This document shows positions 35,422-44,899 of a stretch of 64,000 nucleotides of DNA, in pieces. The position numbers were made by a program, and so were the translations under genes. The notes beneath the pieces were generated by a model, which was not told the DNA's origin, did not search any database, and saw nothing but the letters and a program-made list of their open reading frames with translations. The stretch spans positions 186,001-250,000 of the forward strand of contig CAWGIX010000010.1 in assembly GCA_963822705.1 (NCBI GenBank), read 5' to 3'. Position 1 is the stretch's first letter. Each line of letters opens with the position of its first letter. This stretch comes from CAVRQM01 sp963822705 (GTDB lineage Bacteria > Pseudomonadota > Alphaproteobacteria > Acetobacterales > Acetobacteraceae).

Positions 35422-38400
35422 TCGACGCCCGGCTGAGCGGAAACAGGGTCATATCCATACAGCGCGGCCGCCGCCTCGGCAGACACGAAACCTTGCTCGA
35501 TATCGAATGCGACCAATTCCTGAAGCCGATCCTGTGGCTCGCCATACCCGGCGCCGCCGCAGCTTTCGATGCAGACTTCGTCACCGCGATGGAGTCGCAC
35601 ATCGGCAAACTTGGAGGCACTCCTTGTGCCAAAAGCCTCGGTGAAGGGCACGAACGAGACCGCCCCCTGCCCGCTTGACCGTCACGCGGGCAGGCCGGCC
35701 GGGCAGCCCGCCGAACAGCGGCCAGGGTCCGCGCTGCGCGTGGTCCATCAACATGCTGACGCGCATCTCCGGCGCCTCGATCCGCATCCTGCGGCGACTG
35801 GCGAGACCGCCGCGGAACCGTCCGGCGCCGCCGGAATCGGCCAAGAGACCGTAGGACAACACCGTAACGGGGAAGCGCGTCTCGAACACCTCGATGGGCG
35901 TGATGCGGCAGTTGCCGATGATGTGGTTCTGCACGTCGTTGCCGTCGGCCGTGGCACGGCCGCCCCAGCCGCTCGCCTCGAAGTGGTAGTGCGCGAAATA
36001 CTCTCCGGTCTTATGGTTCTCGCCACCGATAAGGAAATTGCACGCGGTGCAGCCTTCGCTGGCACTGATCCGTTCGGGAATGGCCCGCGATAGCGCGCCC
36101 AGGACCAGAAACACGATCCGCGGCTGGGTCTCGGTATTGCCGCCAACCGAGGGCGCCGGAAACGCGACGTCAAGACAGCTACCCGGACGGGTGATGACGG
36201 AGACGCTGCGATAGCAGCCGGCGTTGCGCGGAATGGATTTGTCCGCCAGCTGATAGAGCGCATTGTACGTGGCCGATATCGTAACCCCGCGGGTGGCGTT
36301 CACCGGTCCTTTCGCCTGCGCGTCGGAACCGGAGTAATCGGCCTCGAACCGCTCGCCTGCGACTGTTACCTTGACCCGCATCCGGATTGGCTGCGTGCTG
36401 ATACCGTCATCTTCGAGAGCATCTTCGAACTCATACACGCCATCGGGAATGGTCGCGATTTCGGCGCGCATCCAGCGCTCGGCGTAATCCAGCAGGGCAG
36501 CCGCAGCCTCGTTCAGGAAGCCGGGACCGTATTTGGCACACAGCCCGTCAAAGCGATGCCCGGCAACATTGAGCGCGGCCAGCATCGCATGGAGGTCGCC
36601 CCAGGTGTGGCGCGGAGTGCGGTGATTGGCCATCATGATGTCCCAGACTTCCTGCACACGCTTGTCGCCGCGCATGAGGTGAACCGGGGGCAATCGCAGA
36701 CCTTCCTGAAAAACCTCGGTTGCCGTGGCCGCGAAGGAGCCGACGACCATGCCGCCGATCTCCGCGAAGTGAGCGATGATCGCCGCATAGCCGACGAGCT
36801 CGCCGCAGTGATAGAGCGGCTTGAGCATCAGGTGTTCCGGCATGTGGCAGCCGCCGCGATAGGGATCGTTGTGAATCACCACGTCGCCGGGTTCGAGAAC
36901 CCTGTCGCCGAGCTCTTTCAGCAGGCATTCGACCGTGTAGACGATCGCTCCAAGCTGTGCCGGGCAGTATTCGCCCTGGGCAAGCAGCTGTCCGCTCCGG
37001 TCGAACAGCGCGCAGGAGAAATCCCGCAACTCGTTGAATATCGGGGAATAGGCAGTCCGCACCATGGCCGTTCCCATCTCGCGACAAATGTTGACCATGG
37101 CGTTGTTGATGATCGCCAAAGTCACCGGGTCGGTCGGGCTTGGGCCGACGGCCTGGGTGGTGCGTCCTTCCATAAGGATGGATAGATCAGTTGAGACCTG
37201 AGCGTTGATCCCCTGCGGAACGACGACTGCGGCATCATAGCCTTCAACGATCGCCGGTCCCCCGACCATGCTGCCTGGCTTCAGCGCCTCGCGCCGATGC
37301 ACCGGCCATGTTTCGTAGGCGATGCCGCTGTGGACGCGCCGGGAATCGGGCTGTACGCGCTCCGTCTCCGCATTCGTCCCGCCGGCCGGAGAAAATGCAG
37401 TTTCCCTTCCTCTCGCCGTGACGGCGCACCCGGTGACCTCAAGGCGTTCGCCGGCAAGCCGGTAGCCGTAGGTTGCCTCGTGCTGCTGGTGGAAGCGTTC
37501 GAGCAGGGTCCCGAACCCGCCGGTCTCAACTCCGCCATTTGGGAACGGCACGTGGAGTTCATGGCTCTGCCCCAAATAGCGCATTGCGATGCTGGCGCTT
37601 ATTTCCGCCACCTCGTGATGGCCCTCGGCGACCAGGTCGCCGCTCGCCCCGCGCTCCAGCGCCTCGAAGACGCTGTTCAGCTCGTCCTGCCTTAGATCGT
37701 CGGCGCGGCGCACATAGGTTCGCTGCGCATCGACGCGCGGCACCGCCAGTAATGTTCCAAGTGCCGACGCGAGACCAGGATTCGGCGGCACGATGATTTG
37801 TGAAATGCCCAGAAGCTGCGCCACCTCGGCCGCATGCAGGGGACCCGCTCCTCCGAAGGCGATCAGAGTAAAGTCCCGCTGGTCGATGCCGCGTTCCACG
37901 GTGAGAACGCGGATCGCGTTGGCCATGTTCTCATTCGCAGTGGCGAGAACTGCGAGCGCCGCCTTCTCGACGGGAATGCCCAGACGTTCGGCGAGCGCCA
38001 GCATCACCCGTACGGACGCCTCCGCATGCAGCGCTTTGGTGCCGCCCAGCAGCGAGTTCTTGTCCGAGCCGGCCGAGCACCAGGTTGGCATCCGTAACGG
38101 TGGGTTCGGTCCCGCCCAGGCCGTAGCAGGCGGGACCGGGCACCGCGCCGGCCGATTGCGGCCCCACTCGCAACAGGCCGCCCTTGTCGATCCAGGCGAT
38201 CGAACCGCCTCCGGCGCCGATCGTGACTACGTCGAGGCTGGGGATGGACACCGGCAGCCCGAACTCGAGCTGATACTCTGTCGTGTAGGTCAGCACGCCG
38301 TCAGCGACGAGCGCCACGTCGGTCGACGTTCCGCCCATGTCGAAGGTGATCACGTTGCGCTGGCCATGTACCGCGCCGAGGGCGCGGCCGGCGATCACGC

Positions 38401-39244
38401 CGCCGGCCAGCCCGGACAGCAGTACGTGTATCGGCTTCTCGGCAGCGGCCGATGCGCGCATCTGGCCGCCGTTCGACTTCATCACGAACAGCGTCGCGCT
38501 ATAGCCTTCGGCCCTTAACCTGCTCTCCAGCCCGGTCAGGAAGCGCCGCAGAAGCGGACGGGTGAACGCGTCGAGAATGGTCGTGCTGGCCCGTTCATAC
38601 TCGCGCCACAAGGGTGAGACCCCGCTGGACAGCGAGACCGCAAGTCCTGGAAATCTCCGGCTCAAGTAGCCGGCGATGGCGCGTTCGTGGACGTCGTTGG
38701 CATAGGAGAACAGCAGGTTGACTGCTACGGCCCGGTTCTGAAAGACCTCATCGTCGGATTGCGCCGAGGCGTCTTGCCTGAGCCAAGCCTCGACTTCGTC
38801 TCCGATCCGTACCACTTCGGCTTGTGTGAGCGGACTCCATACCTGCCCCTCGGGGCCGATCCGCTCATGCACGCCGAGGCAGGCGCGGCGCTCGACCAAC
38901 GCCCGTGGCCTGATCCATTGCAGATTGTATGGATCCGGCTTGTCGGCACGCTGCAGGTGGGGCACGTCCTCGAATCCGGCCGTCGTGATGTAGAGCACGA
39001 TGGCGCCCTTGCGCTGAATGGCCGCGTTGGTGGTCGTCGTCGTGCCCAGAACGATCGAGGCTATGCTGGCAGGGGCTTTTCCAAATTGACGCAGGCCGGC
39101 CAGAACCGCGCGGCCCGGATCATCGGGTGTCGAGGCGATCTTGCAGGTTTCAATCGATCCGGTGATCTCGTTGAGCAGCACGAGGTCGGTGAAGGTGCCG
39201 CCGGTGTCGATCCCAAGGCGATATCTCGTCGGTGCCGGCGTCAT
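35418..39244 (-). CDS. Fused 5-oxoprolinase (HyuA-HyuB type, two frameshifts)
   Basis: ATP-dependent opening of 5-oxoproline (pyroglutamate) to glutamate; reconstructed length 1274 residues, like single-chain oxoprolinases. The HyuA half has RLGIDTGGTFTDLVLL, VLGTTTTTNAAIQRKGA, FDMGGTSTDVALVADG and TIGAGGGSIAWIDKGG. The HyuB half starts near 37100-37140 with TLAIINNAMVNICREMGTAM and has GDVVIHNDPYRGGCHMPEH and SCGGAGYGEPQDR. The HyuA-HyuB junction lies inside an unbroken frame, so the fusion is genuine. Surplus bases near 38066-38072 (GRL to DKNSLLGG) and near 35650-35662 (GGGLV to PFTEAFGTRS) break it. The ATG overlaps the pyroglutamyl-peptidase stop (ATGA). Without that neighbour a hydantoinase call would be equally open. 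Confidence 0.87.
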
Positions 39245-39891
39245 GCGGGAACCCCGCTCATCAGCCTGCGCCTTGGTGCGAGCGCCTCAAAATCGACCGC
39301 TGCGGCAAGAGCGGCCCGTACCCCCACGCACATGGCGTCCAGGGTCAGACTTGCCGCTCCCGGGTCCGTCGCCTGCTCCGGTAGCCACGGCAGGTGGATG
39401 AACCCGCAGCGGATTCCCACGGCGGCTATGGTCGCATGGTGCAGGGCGCGGTACAGGACGTGGTTGCACAAAAAGCTGCCGGCGCTGAGCGAGGCTTCCG
39501 CGGGCACCCCGGCGGCGCGCGCGGCCTCGACCATCGCGCGTACCGGGACGGTGCAGAAATAGGCGGCCGGTCCGTCAACGACGATCGGCGTCTCGCAGCG
39601 CTGTTCTCCGGCGTTGTCCGCTATGCGGCTGTCATCGAGATTGAGCGCCACGCGCTCGACCGAAATCCCGGCGCGCCCGCCGGCCAGCCCGGTCAGCAGC
39701 ACCAGGTCGGGTTTTTCCCGGGCAAGAGCTTCGGCGAGAACAGGCCAAGCCTCGGCGTAGACCACCGGCAGGACCAGCCTGAGCATTGCCGTGGCGGGCG
39801 GCGGCTGGTCCGTCAGCGACGCGACGACCAGCGCGGATGGATTCTGCTTGGCGCCCGCAAACGGCTCGAACCCGGCCAGCAGCACGCGCAC
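39241..39891 (-). CDS. pcp: Pyroglutamyl-peptidase I
   Basis: A 216-residue cytosolic cysteine peptidase (family C15) that removes N-terminal pyroglutamate from peptides. The catalytic Glu is in AGGRAGISVERVALN, Cys in GSFLCNHVLYRAL and His in FIHLPWLPEQ; LLAGFEPFAG is the N-terminal signature. The start is GTG 39889-39891. The stop overlaps the start of the 5-oxoprolinase gene, so product and next enzyme match: released 5-oxoproline is the substrate of the following gene. Confidence 0.95.
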   Translation of the reverse strand: MRVLLAGFEPFAGAKQNPSALVVASLTDQPPPATAMLRLVLPVVYAEAWPVLAEALAREKPDLVLLTGLAGGRAGISVERVALNLDDSRIADNAGEQRCETPIVVDGPAAYFCTVPVRAMVEAARAAGVPAEASLSAGSFLCNHVLYRALHHATIAAVGIRCGFIHLPWLPEQATDPGAASLTLDAMCVGVRAALAAAVDFEALAPRRRLMSGVPA

Positions 39892-39912
39892 GGCGCCGGC
39901 CGGAGCAAAAAG

Positions 39913-40875
39913 TCAGGCTACGTGCAGCGTGGACAAGTCCACCTTGTTGCGCCACGCCACGGCGGCCGAGAGCGGCCACAAGGCAAAGCCTTTTCCGGCC
40001 AGCGTCGGCAGCCACTCCGCGAGCGCGTCCAGCGTCAGTTTCCGCGGATGGCCGATGGCAATCACGTGGCCGGTGCGGCGCGCCATCTCCTCGATCGCGT
40101 TCAGTTGGGTGGCGATGATGTCCGGGTGCATTTTCCAGTCGATGAAGATGTCGCGTCCCGCGGCGGGCACTCCGGCCGCTCGGGCGCAGGATTCCGCCAC
40201 GCTGTGCCCGACCACGATGCTGTCCAGGAACAGGTAGCCACGCTTCTTGGTTTCCGCCGCCACCAGCGACATCAACGCGACGTCCTTGGTTGCGACCGTG
40301 CCCATGTGGTTGTTCAGGCCCACGCTGACCGGCACCGCGTCCATTGCGGTCTGCAGCCGGGCCAGGTTCACCGCCGGCGGCAAATCGATGCGCAGCGGGT
40401 CCGGGCCGGTCTGGGCGGTGCTGTTCGAATGCACCTGCATCGGCATGTGCAGCGTGGTTTCATGGCCGAACGCCATGGCCGCCCCGATCTGGTCGGGCAG
40501 GTGATGCGCGAACGGGAACCAGGAGAGCGTGAGCGGCCCCGGCAGGGAGGCCGCACGCTCGGTATAAGGATGCACCCAGCCCATGTCGTCGATCACGATG
40601 GTGATCGCCGGGCGGCCGTCGAGTACCGGCGGTTTTATGGCGTTGCGTTGCCATGGCGGTAGCGCACTGGCGGCCTGGGCCGGGATGGACGGAGCTGGGA
40701 CGGAGGGAGCCGGCACCAAGGGCGCCGGGGCGGGCGCTGCCGGCAGCGGCGTCGCGGCCGACAGATCAGGCGCGGGGCCCTCGGGTATTTCGTCGGCCGA
40801 CGCCGCAAAAAGCGTCGGCGCGACCGCAGGCGTGGCGGCGAGGCTTGCGAGCAGGATGCGGCGGCTAAGCGGCAT
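39913..40875 (-). CDS. Divergent polysaccharide deacetylase (YibQ/DUF610 type)
   Basis: A 320-residue exported protein. The N-terminus MPLSRRILLASLAATPAVAP is a signal peptide, followed by about 50 Pro/Ala-rich residues (APLVPAPSVPAPSIPAQ) acting as a linker. The NodB-like barrel begins at AITIVIDDMGWV with the Asp pair. It continues through GLNNHMGTVATKDVALMSLV and HVIAIGHPRKLTLDALAEWL. Family members often sit near cell-wall genes and their activity is uncertain. It precedes pcp by 21 bp in the same direction. Confidence 0.85.
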   Translation of the reverse strand: MPLSRRILLASLAATPAVAPTLFAASADEIPEGPAPDLSAATPLPAAPAPAPLVPAPSVPAPSIPAQAASALPPWQRNAIKPPVLDGRPAITIVIDDMGWVHPYTERAASLPGPLTLSWFPFAHHLPDQIGAAMAFGHETTLHMPMQVHSNSTAQTGPDPLRIDLPPAVNLARLQTAMDAVPVSVGLNNHMGTVATKDVALMSLVAAETKKRGYLFLDSIVVGHSVAESCARAAGVPAAGRDIFIDWKMHPDIIATQLNAIEEMARRTGHVIAIGHPRKLTLDALAEWLPTLAGKGFALWPLSAAVAWRNKVDLSTLHVA

Positions 40876-41014
40876 AGCGCGTCCTTCGAACAGGAGAAAA
40901 ACAGAACCGAGCGTTGATGTGTCAGGCGCTTATACCGCGTCCCTGCCGCGTCGCACTATCTCCAAAAACATTTTTCCGCATGTGGCCGGGATGTCGGGAC
41001 GTGTATCCTGCGCC

Positions 41015-41506
41015 CTAGCCCCGCTCCCGCCGGACGAAGCGCGCAAATGCGCGCAGGGTAGTGTCCGACACGTGGTGCTCGATGCCCTCCGCGTCCTGCT
41101 CGGCGGCCTCTTGGGGCACCCCGACCGCGCGGAGCAGGTCCACGACGAGACGGTGGCGGGTGCGCACGCGGTCGGCCAAGGCTTCCCCGCTCTGGGTCAG
41201 GAACACCCCGCGGTAGGGACGGGCGGTGGCCAGCCCCTCGCGCTTCAGCCGGGCGATCGTTTTAATGGCGCTGGCGTGGGATACGCCCAGCCGGCGGGCG
41301 ATGTCCGTCGGCCGCGCCTCGCCGCCCGAGGCCAGCAGGTCGGCGATCAGCTCGGCGTAATCCTCCAGTAGCGCGGTGGATTGCGCCGTTCGGGTCTTTC
41401 CGAACCGCCGCGCCTGGGTTGGTTCCTCCGGCAGCCCGGCGCTGGCAGCCTGGTCGGCGTGGCCGGGTTCGTGCCCTCGCGTCATAGCGGCCTGCCTATC
41501 ACGCAT
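41015..41506 (-). CDS. mntR: Manganese-responsive regulator of the DtxR/MntR family
   Basis: A 163-residue repressor. The winged helix-turn-helix is at about residues 45-110 (YAELIADLLASGGEARPTDI, then ARRLGVSHASAIKTIARLKR and FLTQSGEALADRV). The metal-binding dimerisation region follows (RTRHRLVVDLLRAVGV, AEQDAEGIEHHVSDTTLRAF) with the Glu and two His expected for Mn(II) sensing. It is divergent from mntH with 94 bp between start codons, and a palindrome lies in the gap. An in-frame ATG seven codons later (41485) is an alternative start. Confidence 0.9.
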   Translation of the reverse strand: MRDRQAAMTRGHEPGHADQAASAGLPEEPTQARRFGKTRTAQSTALLEDYAELIADLLASGGEARPTDIARRLGVSHASAIKTIARLKREGLATARPYRGVFLTQSGEALADRVRTRHRLVVDLLRAVGVPQEAAEQDAEGIEHHVSDTTLRAFARFVRRERG

Positions 41507-41555
41507 CCGTTCACTTGCAATGACCGCGCGTCCTGCTAAATCAGCCTTTTGGCAA

Positions 41556-41571
41556 TGTAGGCTAGGTTACA
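41556..41571. promoter_or_regulatory. Candidate MntR operator, TGTA-N2-CTAG-N2-TACA
   Basis: TGTAGGCTAGGTTACA is a 16-base interrupted palindrome (12 of 16 positions symmetrical) lying 29 bp before the mntH start, in the mntR-mntH gap. Position and symmetry suit a dimeric metalloregulator acting on mntH and possibly on mntR itself. I cannot match it to a characterised MntR box. Confidence 0.5.
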
Positions 41572-41600
41572 CTTTGGCGACCAGGGGAGAAGATTGGCTG

Positions 41601-42905
41601 GTGAGTGAAACGGTATTGCTGCACGGCGGATTGCGGGACGGCGGCTTGTCCGGGCGGACCGCGGCGGCGGCGGGAGCCGTGCTGGCGGGGCGCGGCCGCG
41701 GCTGGCGCTCGCTGCTGCCATTCGCCGGGCCCGCGGTGGTGGCCTCGGTCGCCTATGTCGACCCCGGCAATTTCGCCACCAACATCCAGGCCGGCTCGGC
41801 CTACGGCTACATGCTGCTGTGGGTTGTGGTGGCGGCCAACCTGATCGCCATGCTGTTCCAGGGCCTGTCGGCCAAGCTCGGCATCGTCACCGGCCACAGC
41901 CTGGCGGATCTGTGCCGGCTGCATTTTCCCAGGAAGCTGGTGATCTTCATGTGGCTGGCCAGCGAGGTCGCGGCCATGGCCACCGATCTGGCCGAGTTCA
42001 TGGGCGGCGCCATCGGTCTGTCGCTGTTGTTCGGCATCCCGTTGATGGCCGGCCTCGCCATCACGGCGGTGCTGACCTATGCGCTGCTGCTGCTCACCAA
42101 TCGCGGTTTCCGGCCCATCGAGCTGGCGATCGGCGGCATGGTGGGCGTGATCGGCGTTTGCTACCTGCTGGAAATGTTCTTGGCGCCGATCGACTGGGCA
42201 GCGGTCGGCATCGGCTCCGTGGTGCCTCGGCTGGGCGGTTCGGACAGCGTGGTGCTGGCGGTGGCAATCATCGGCTCCACCGTCATGCCGCACGCGATCT
42301 ACCTGCATTCCAATCTCACCCGGGATCGGGTGCGCCCGGTCGGCGAGGCGCAGACCCGCCGGCTGGTCCGCTACTCGTGGCGCGAAGTCTATATCGCGCT
42401 CGGTATTGCCGGGCTGGTGAACATAGCCATGCTGGCCATGGCAGCGGCTACGTTTCACGCCGGATTTCCGCGCACGGCGGAAATCGGCGAAGCTTATCGC
42501 ACGCTGACTCCGCTGCTGGGCGCCGCCGCTGCCGGGGTGTTTCTGGTCTCGCTGCTGGCCTCGGGCCTGTCCAGTTCCGCGGTCGGCACGATGGCGGGGC
42601 AGGCGATCATGACCGACTTCGTCCGCTTGCACCTGCCGATCTGGGCGCGGCGGGCGATCACTATGGTGCCGTCCTTCGTGGTGGTGGGGATGGGCGTGGA
42701 ACCCACCCGGGCGCTGGTGATCAGCCAGGTGGTGCTGAGCCTGGTGCTGCCGCTGCCGGTGCTGGCGCTGCTGTGGATGGTCGGGCAGCGCCGGGTGATG
42801 GGCGCGTTCGTCAGCGGCCCGCTGACCCGCTTGACGGCACTCGCGGCGGCGGTGCTGGTGCTGGCGCTCAACGCCATGCTGCTGGTGCGGACGTTTTCCG
42901 GTTAG
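41601..42905 (+). CDS. mntH: Nramp-family Mn(II)/H+ symporter
   Basis: A 434-residue inner-membrane transporter with about eleven helices. The metal-binding helix-1 motif is AYVDPGNFATNIQAG and the helix-6 motif is STVMPHAIYLHSNLTRDRVR. Both are diagnostic of Nramp proteins. I chose GTG 41601, with GGGGAGA about 12 bases upstream; an in-frame ATG at 41376 would overlap mntR on the other strand. It imports manganese and probably Fe(II), and is expected to be repressed by the divergent MntR. Confidence 0.93.
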   Translation: MSETVLLHGGLRDGGLSGRTAAAAGAVLAGRGRGWRSLLPFAGPAVVASVAYVDPGNFATNIQAGSAYGYMLLWVVVAANLIAMLFQGLSAKLGIVTGHSLADLCRLHFPRKLVIFMWLASEVAAMATDLAEFMGGAIGLSLLFGIPLMAGLAITAVLTYALLLLTNRGFRPIELAIGGMVGVIGVCYLLEMFLAPIDWAAVGIGSVVPRLGGSDSVVLAVAIIGSTVMPHAIYLHSNLTRDRVRPVGEAQTRRLVRYSWREVYIALGIAGLVNIAMLAMAAATFHAGFPRTAEIGEAYRTLTPLLGAAAAGVFLVSLLASGLSSSAVGTMAGQAIMTDFVRLHLPIWARRAITMVPSFVVVGMGVEPTRALVISQVVLSLVLPLPVLALLWMVGQRRVMGAFVSGPLTRLTALAAAVLVLALNAMLLVRTFSG

Positions 42906-42930
42906 GCCGCCGCGTGACATGATGGCGGCC
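42905..42930. terminator. Stem-loop between mntH and the dehydrogenase gene
   Basis: GGCCGCC and GGCGGCC, a perfect 7-bp stem with a 12-base loop, begins at the last base of the mntH stop codon and ends just before the GGGGAGG ribosome site of the next gene. It could attenuate read-through. No T run. Confidence 0.35.
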
Positions 42931-42944
42931 GGGGAGGAACCGGA

Positions 42945-43940
42945 ATGCACGTTCTGATCATCGGCGCCGCCGGCATGGTGGGCCGGAAGCTCACTGACCG
43001 CCTGGTGCGGGACGGCGCGCTCGGCGACCGGCCGATCGACAAGATCACACTGCACGACGTCGTCGAACCGACGCCACCGGCAAAAGCGCCGTTTACCACG
43101 ACGGTCCTGGAATCCGATTTTTCCCAGCCCGGCGAGGCGGGGAAGTTGGTAGCGGCGCGGCCCGACGTGATTTTCCATCTGGCCGCCATCGTGTCCGGCG
43201 AGGCGGAGCAGGATTTCGACAAAGGCTACCGCATCAATCTCGACGGCACCTGGAAACTGTTCGAGGCGATCCGGCAGCTGGGCCTTGCGCAAGAGGGGGG
43301 CTACCGGCCGCGGATGGTGTTCACCTCCTCCATCGCGGTGTTCGGCGCGCCGTTTCCCGATGCGATCGGCGACGAGTTTTTCCACACGCCGCTGACCTCC
43401 TACGGCACGCAAAAAGCGTGCTGCGAATTGCTGCTGGCGGATTATTCCCGGAAGGGGTTTTTCGACGGCGTCGGCATCCGGCTGCCGACGATCTGCGTGC
43501 GGCCGGGCCGGCCGAACAAGGCGGCGTCGGGGTTCTTCTCCAGCATCATCCGCGAGCCGCTGGCGGGCCAGGACGCGGTGTTGCCGGTGAGTGAGGATGT
43601 GCGCCACTGGCACGCTTCTCCGCGGGCCGCCGTGAGTTTCCTGCTGCACGCGGCGACCATGGACACGGAAAAACTGGGAGCGCGAAGAAACCTGTCGATG
43701 CCGGGCCTGTCGGTGACGGTGGGTGAGCAGATCGAGGCGCTGCGCCGCGTTGCCGGCGACCGCGTGGCCCAGCGCATCCGCCGCGAGCCCGACCCCGCGA
43801 CAATCAAGATCGTGTCGGGTTGGGCGCGCAATTTCGACACGGCGCGAGCCCGCGCGCTGGGATTCAAGGCGGAAGGGAGTTTCGACGAGATCATCCGTAT
43901 CCATATCGAGGACGAGCTGGGCGGCCGGATCGCAGCCTGA
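42945..43940 (+). CDS. denD: NAD-dependent epimerase/dehydratase, D-erythronate dehydrogenase-like
   Basis: A 331-residue extended short-chain dehydrogenase. The NAD motif GxxGxxG is in VLIIGAAGMVGRKL, the catalytic Ser/Tyr/Lys are in MVFTSSIAVFGAP and SYGTQKACCELLLADY, and RLPTICVRPGRPNKAAS matches DenD-type proteins. DenD oxidises D-erythronate to 2-oxo-tetronate. The kinase, isomerase and aldolase partners are not adjacent, so the symbol is a best match rather than proof. GGGGAGG lies 8 bases before the ATG. Confidence 0.75.
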   Translation: MHVLIIGAAGMVGRKLTDRLVRDGALGDRPIDKITLHDVVEPTPPAKAPFTTTVLESDFSQPGEAGKLVAARPDVIFHLAAIVSGEAEQDFDKGYRINLDGTWKLFEAIRQLGLAQEGGYRPRMVFTSSIAVFGAPFPDAIGDEFFHTPLTSYGTQKACCELLLADYSRKGFFDGVGIRLPTICVRPGRPNKAASGFFSSIIREPLAGQDAVLPVSEDVRHWHASPRAAVSFLLHAATMDTEKLGARRNLSMPGLSVTVGEQIEALRRVAGDRVAQRIRREPDPATIKIVSGWARNFDTARARALGFKAEGSFDEIIRIHIEDELGGRIAA

Positions 43941-44235
43941 CCCTTCATCTGCCGCGGCCGTACAATGGTGCGCGAAGCGGGCACGCTCGCCGCTCCGCCC
44001 CGATCACCGGGTCAATCGCCGGAACAGTCCGGGGGTCGCGCATAAACCAGCGAGCCAATACGGCGTCAGCACGGAGACGGCCGCGCGTCTCGGTGTACTA
44101 CAGCGCGCGACCTGCTCGTAATCAGGTTGCCCGCAACCGAAGCGGATCGGTATGCTCGGGGGGGGCCGGGTCCGAGCACGCGGTTCGTCTCGACGGGAGT
44201 TCGGAACCGGCATGTGAAGCCGGCTTGGAGCGCTT

Positions 44236-44871
44236 TTGTTGCACCATCGCCCACGCGCCGCGAAAATCCAGTTGTTCCTCGACCTGGCTCGGGACGCGAT
44301 CCATGCCGGCAATCCATCTGCCGCGGCAGATGATGCGGCCGGGCGGATCTTCGTGGCCCTGGGCCAGAAATCGACCGCATCAGGCCATGCCGCACCCGAC
44401 CGGCTGCCGGTCTGCCGATACCTGGAACCGGCATTGGCCGATGCGGGCGCCGAATCAGGTCCGGTCAGCGGTCTCGCCGCCGCGCTTGCCAGCGTTGAGC
44501 CAGAACTGTCCTGGACGCTCCGAGCCAGGGCTGCAGCCGAAGGCCCGCAATTCCTGAACGGCCATGCCAACGCAATGATCATCGGCCCGGGAGGGCTGGA
44601 GGTGCGCAGCGATGTCTGGGTCGGCGTGAGCCTGATGGCGCCGAACACCCGGTATCCCGACCACAGCCACCCACCCGAGGAAGTCTATGTCGCGCTCTCG
44701 CCCGGAGAATGGCGTCAGCAAGGCGGTCCTTGGCATTCTCCGGGGATCGGCGGCCTGGTCTACAATCCGCCGAACATCGTCCACTCCATGCGCTCAGCGG
44801 ACCGGCCGCTGCTGGCATTGTGGTTTCTCTGGATCGGCGAAGAGGCACCGGTGATAACGACATCATCATGA
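44236..44871 (+). CDS. DddQ-family cupin (dimethylsulfoniopropionate lyase-like)
   Basis: About 211 residues. The C-terminal cupin has HANAMIIGPGGLEVRSDVWV, then metal-site YPDHSHPPEEVYVALSPGEW (two His, Glu, Tyr) and the second His in NPPNIVHSMRS. This is the arrangement of DddQ-type enzymes that split DMSP to dimethyl sulfide and acrylate. The start is unclear: an in-frame stop at 44215 leaves only TTG codons (44236 or 44239) and no good ribosome site. The 43941-44235 gap before it shows only a TGCTCGG/CCGAGCA stem (44153-44178) and no gene I can support. Function is by family; many members in non-marine bacteria are untested. Confidence 0.65.
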   Translation: MLHHRPRAAKIQLFLDLARDAIHAGNPSAAADDAAGRIFVALGQKSTASGHAAPDRLPVCRYLEPALADAGAESGPVSGLAAALASVEPELSWTLRARAAAEGPQFLNGHANAMIIGPGGLEVRSDVWVGVSLMAPNTRYPDHSHPPEEVYVALSPGEWRQQGGPWHSPGIGGLVYNPPNIVHSMRSADRPLLALWFLWIGEEAPVITTSS

Positions 44872-44899
44872 TGTGAGTTACCGCAAGCGCCTGCCGACA

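Noticed and set aside
35581..38091. An 836-residue stand-alone HyuB-like gene with an internal start
   Set aside because: Its first 300 residues are the C-terminal half of HyuA. The upstream HyuA frame connects after one base is removed, and the C-terminus continues in another frame to 35418.
41376..41600. A 75-codon N-terminal extension of MntH
   Set aside because: It would be antisense to mntR and cross the divergent promoter region; GTG 41601 has a ribosome site and gives normal length.
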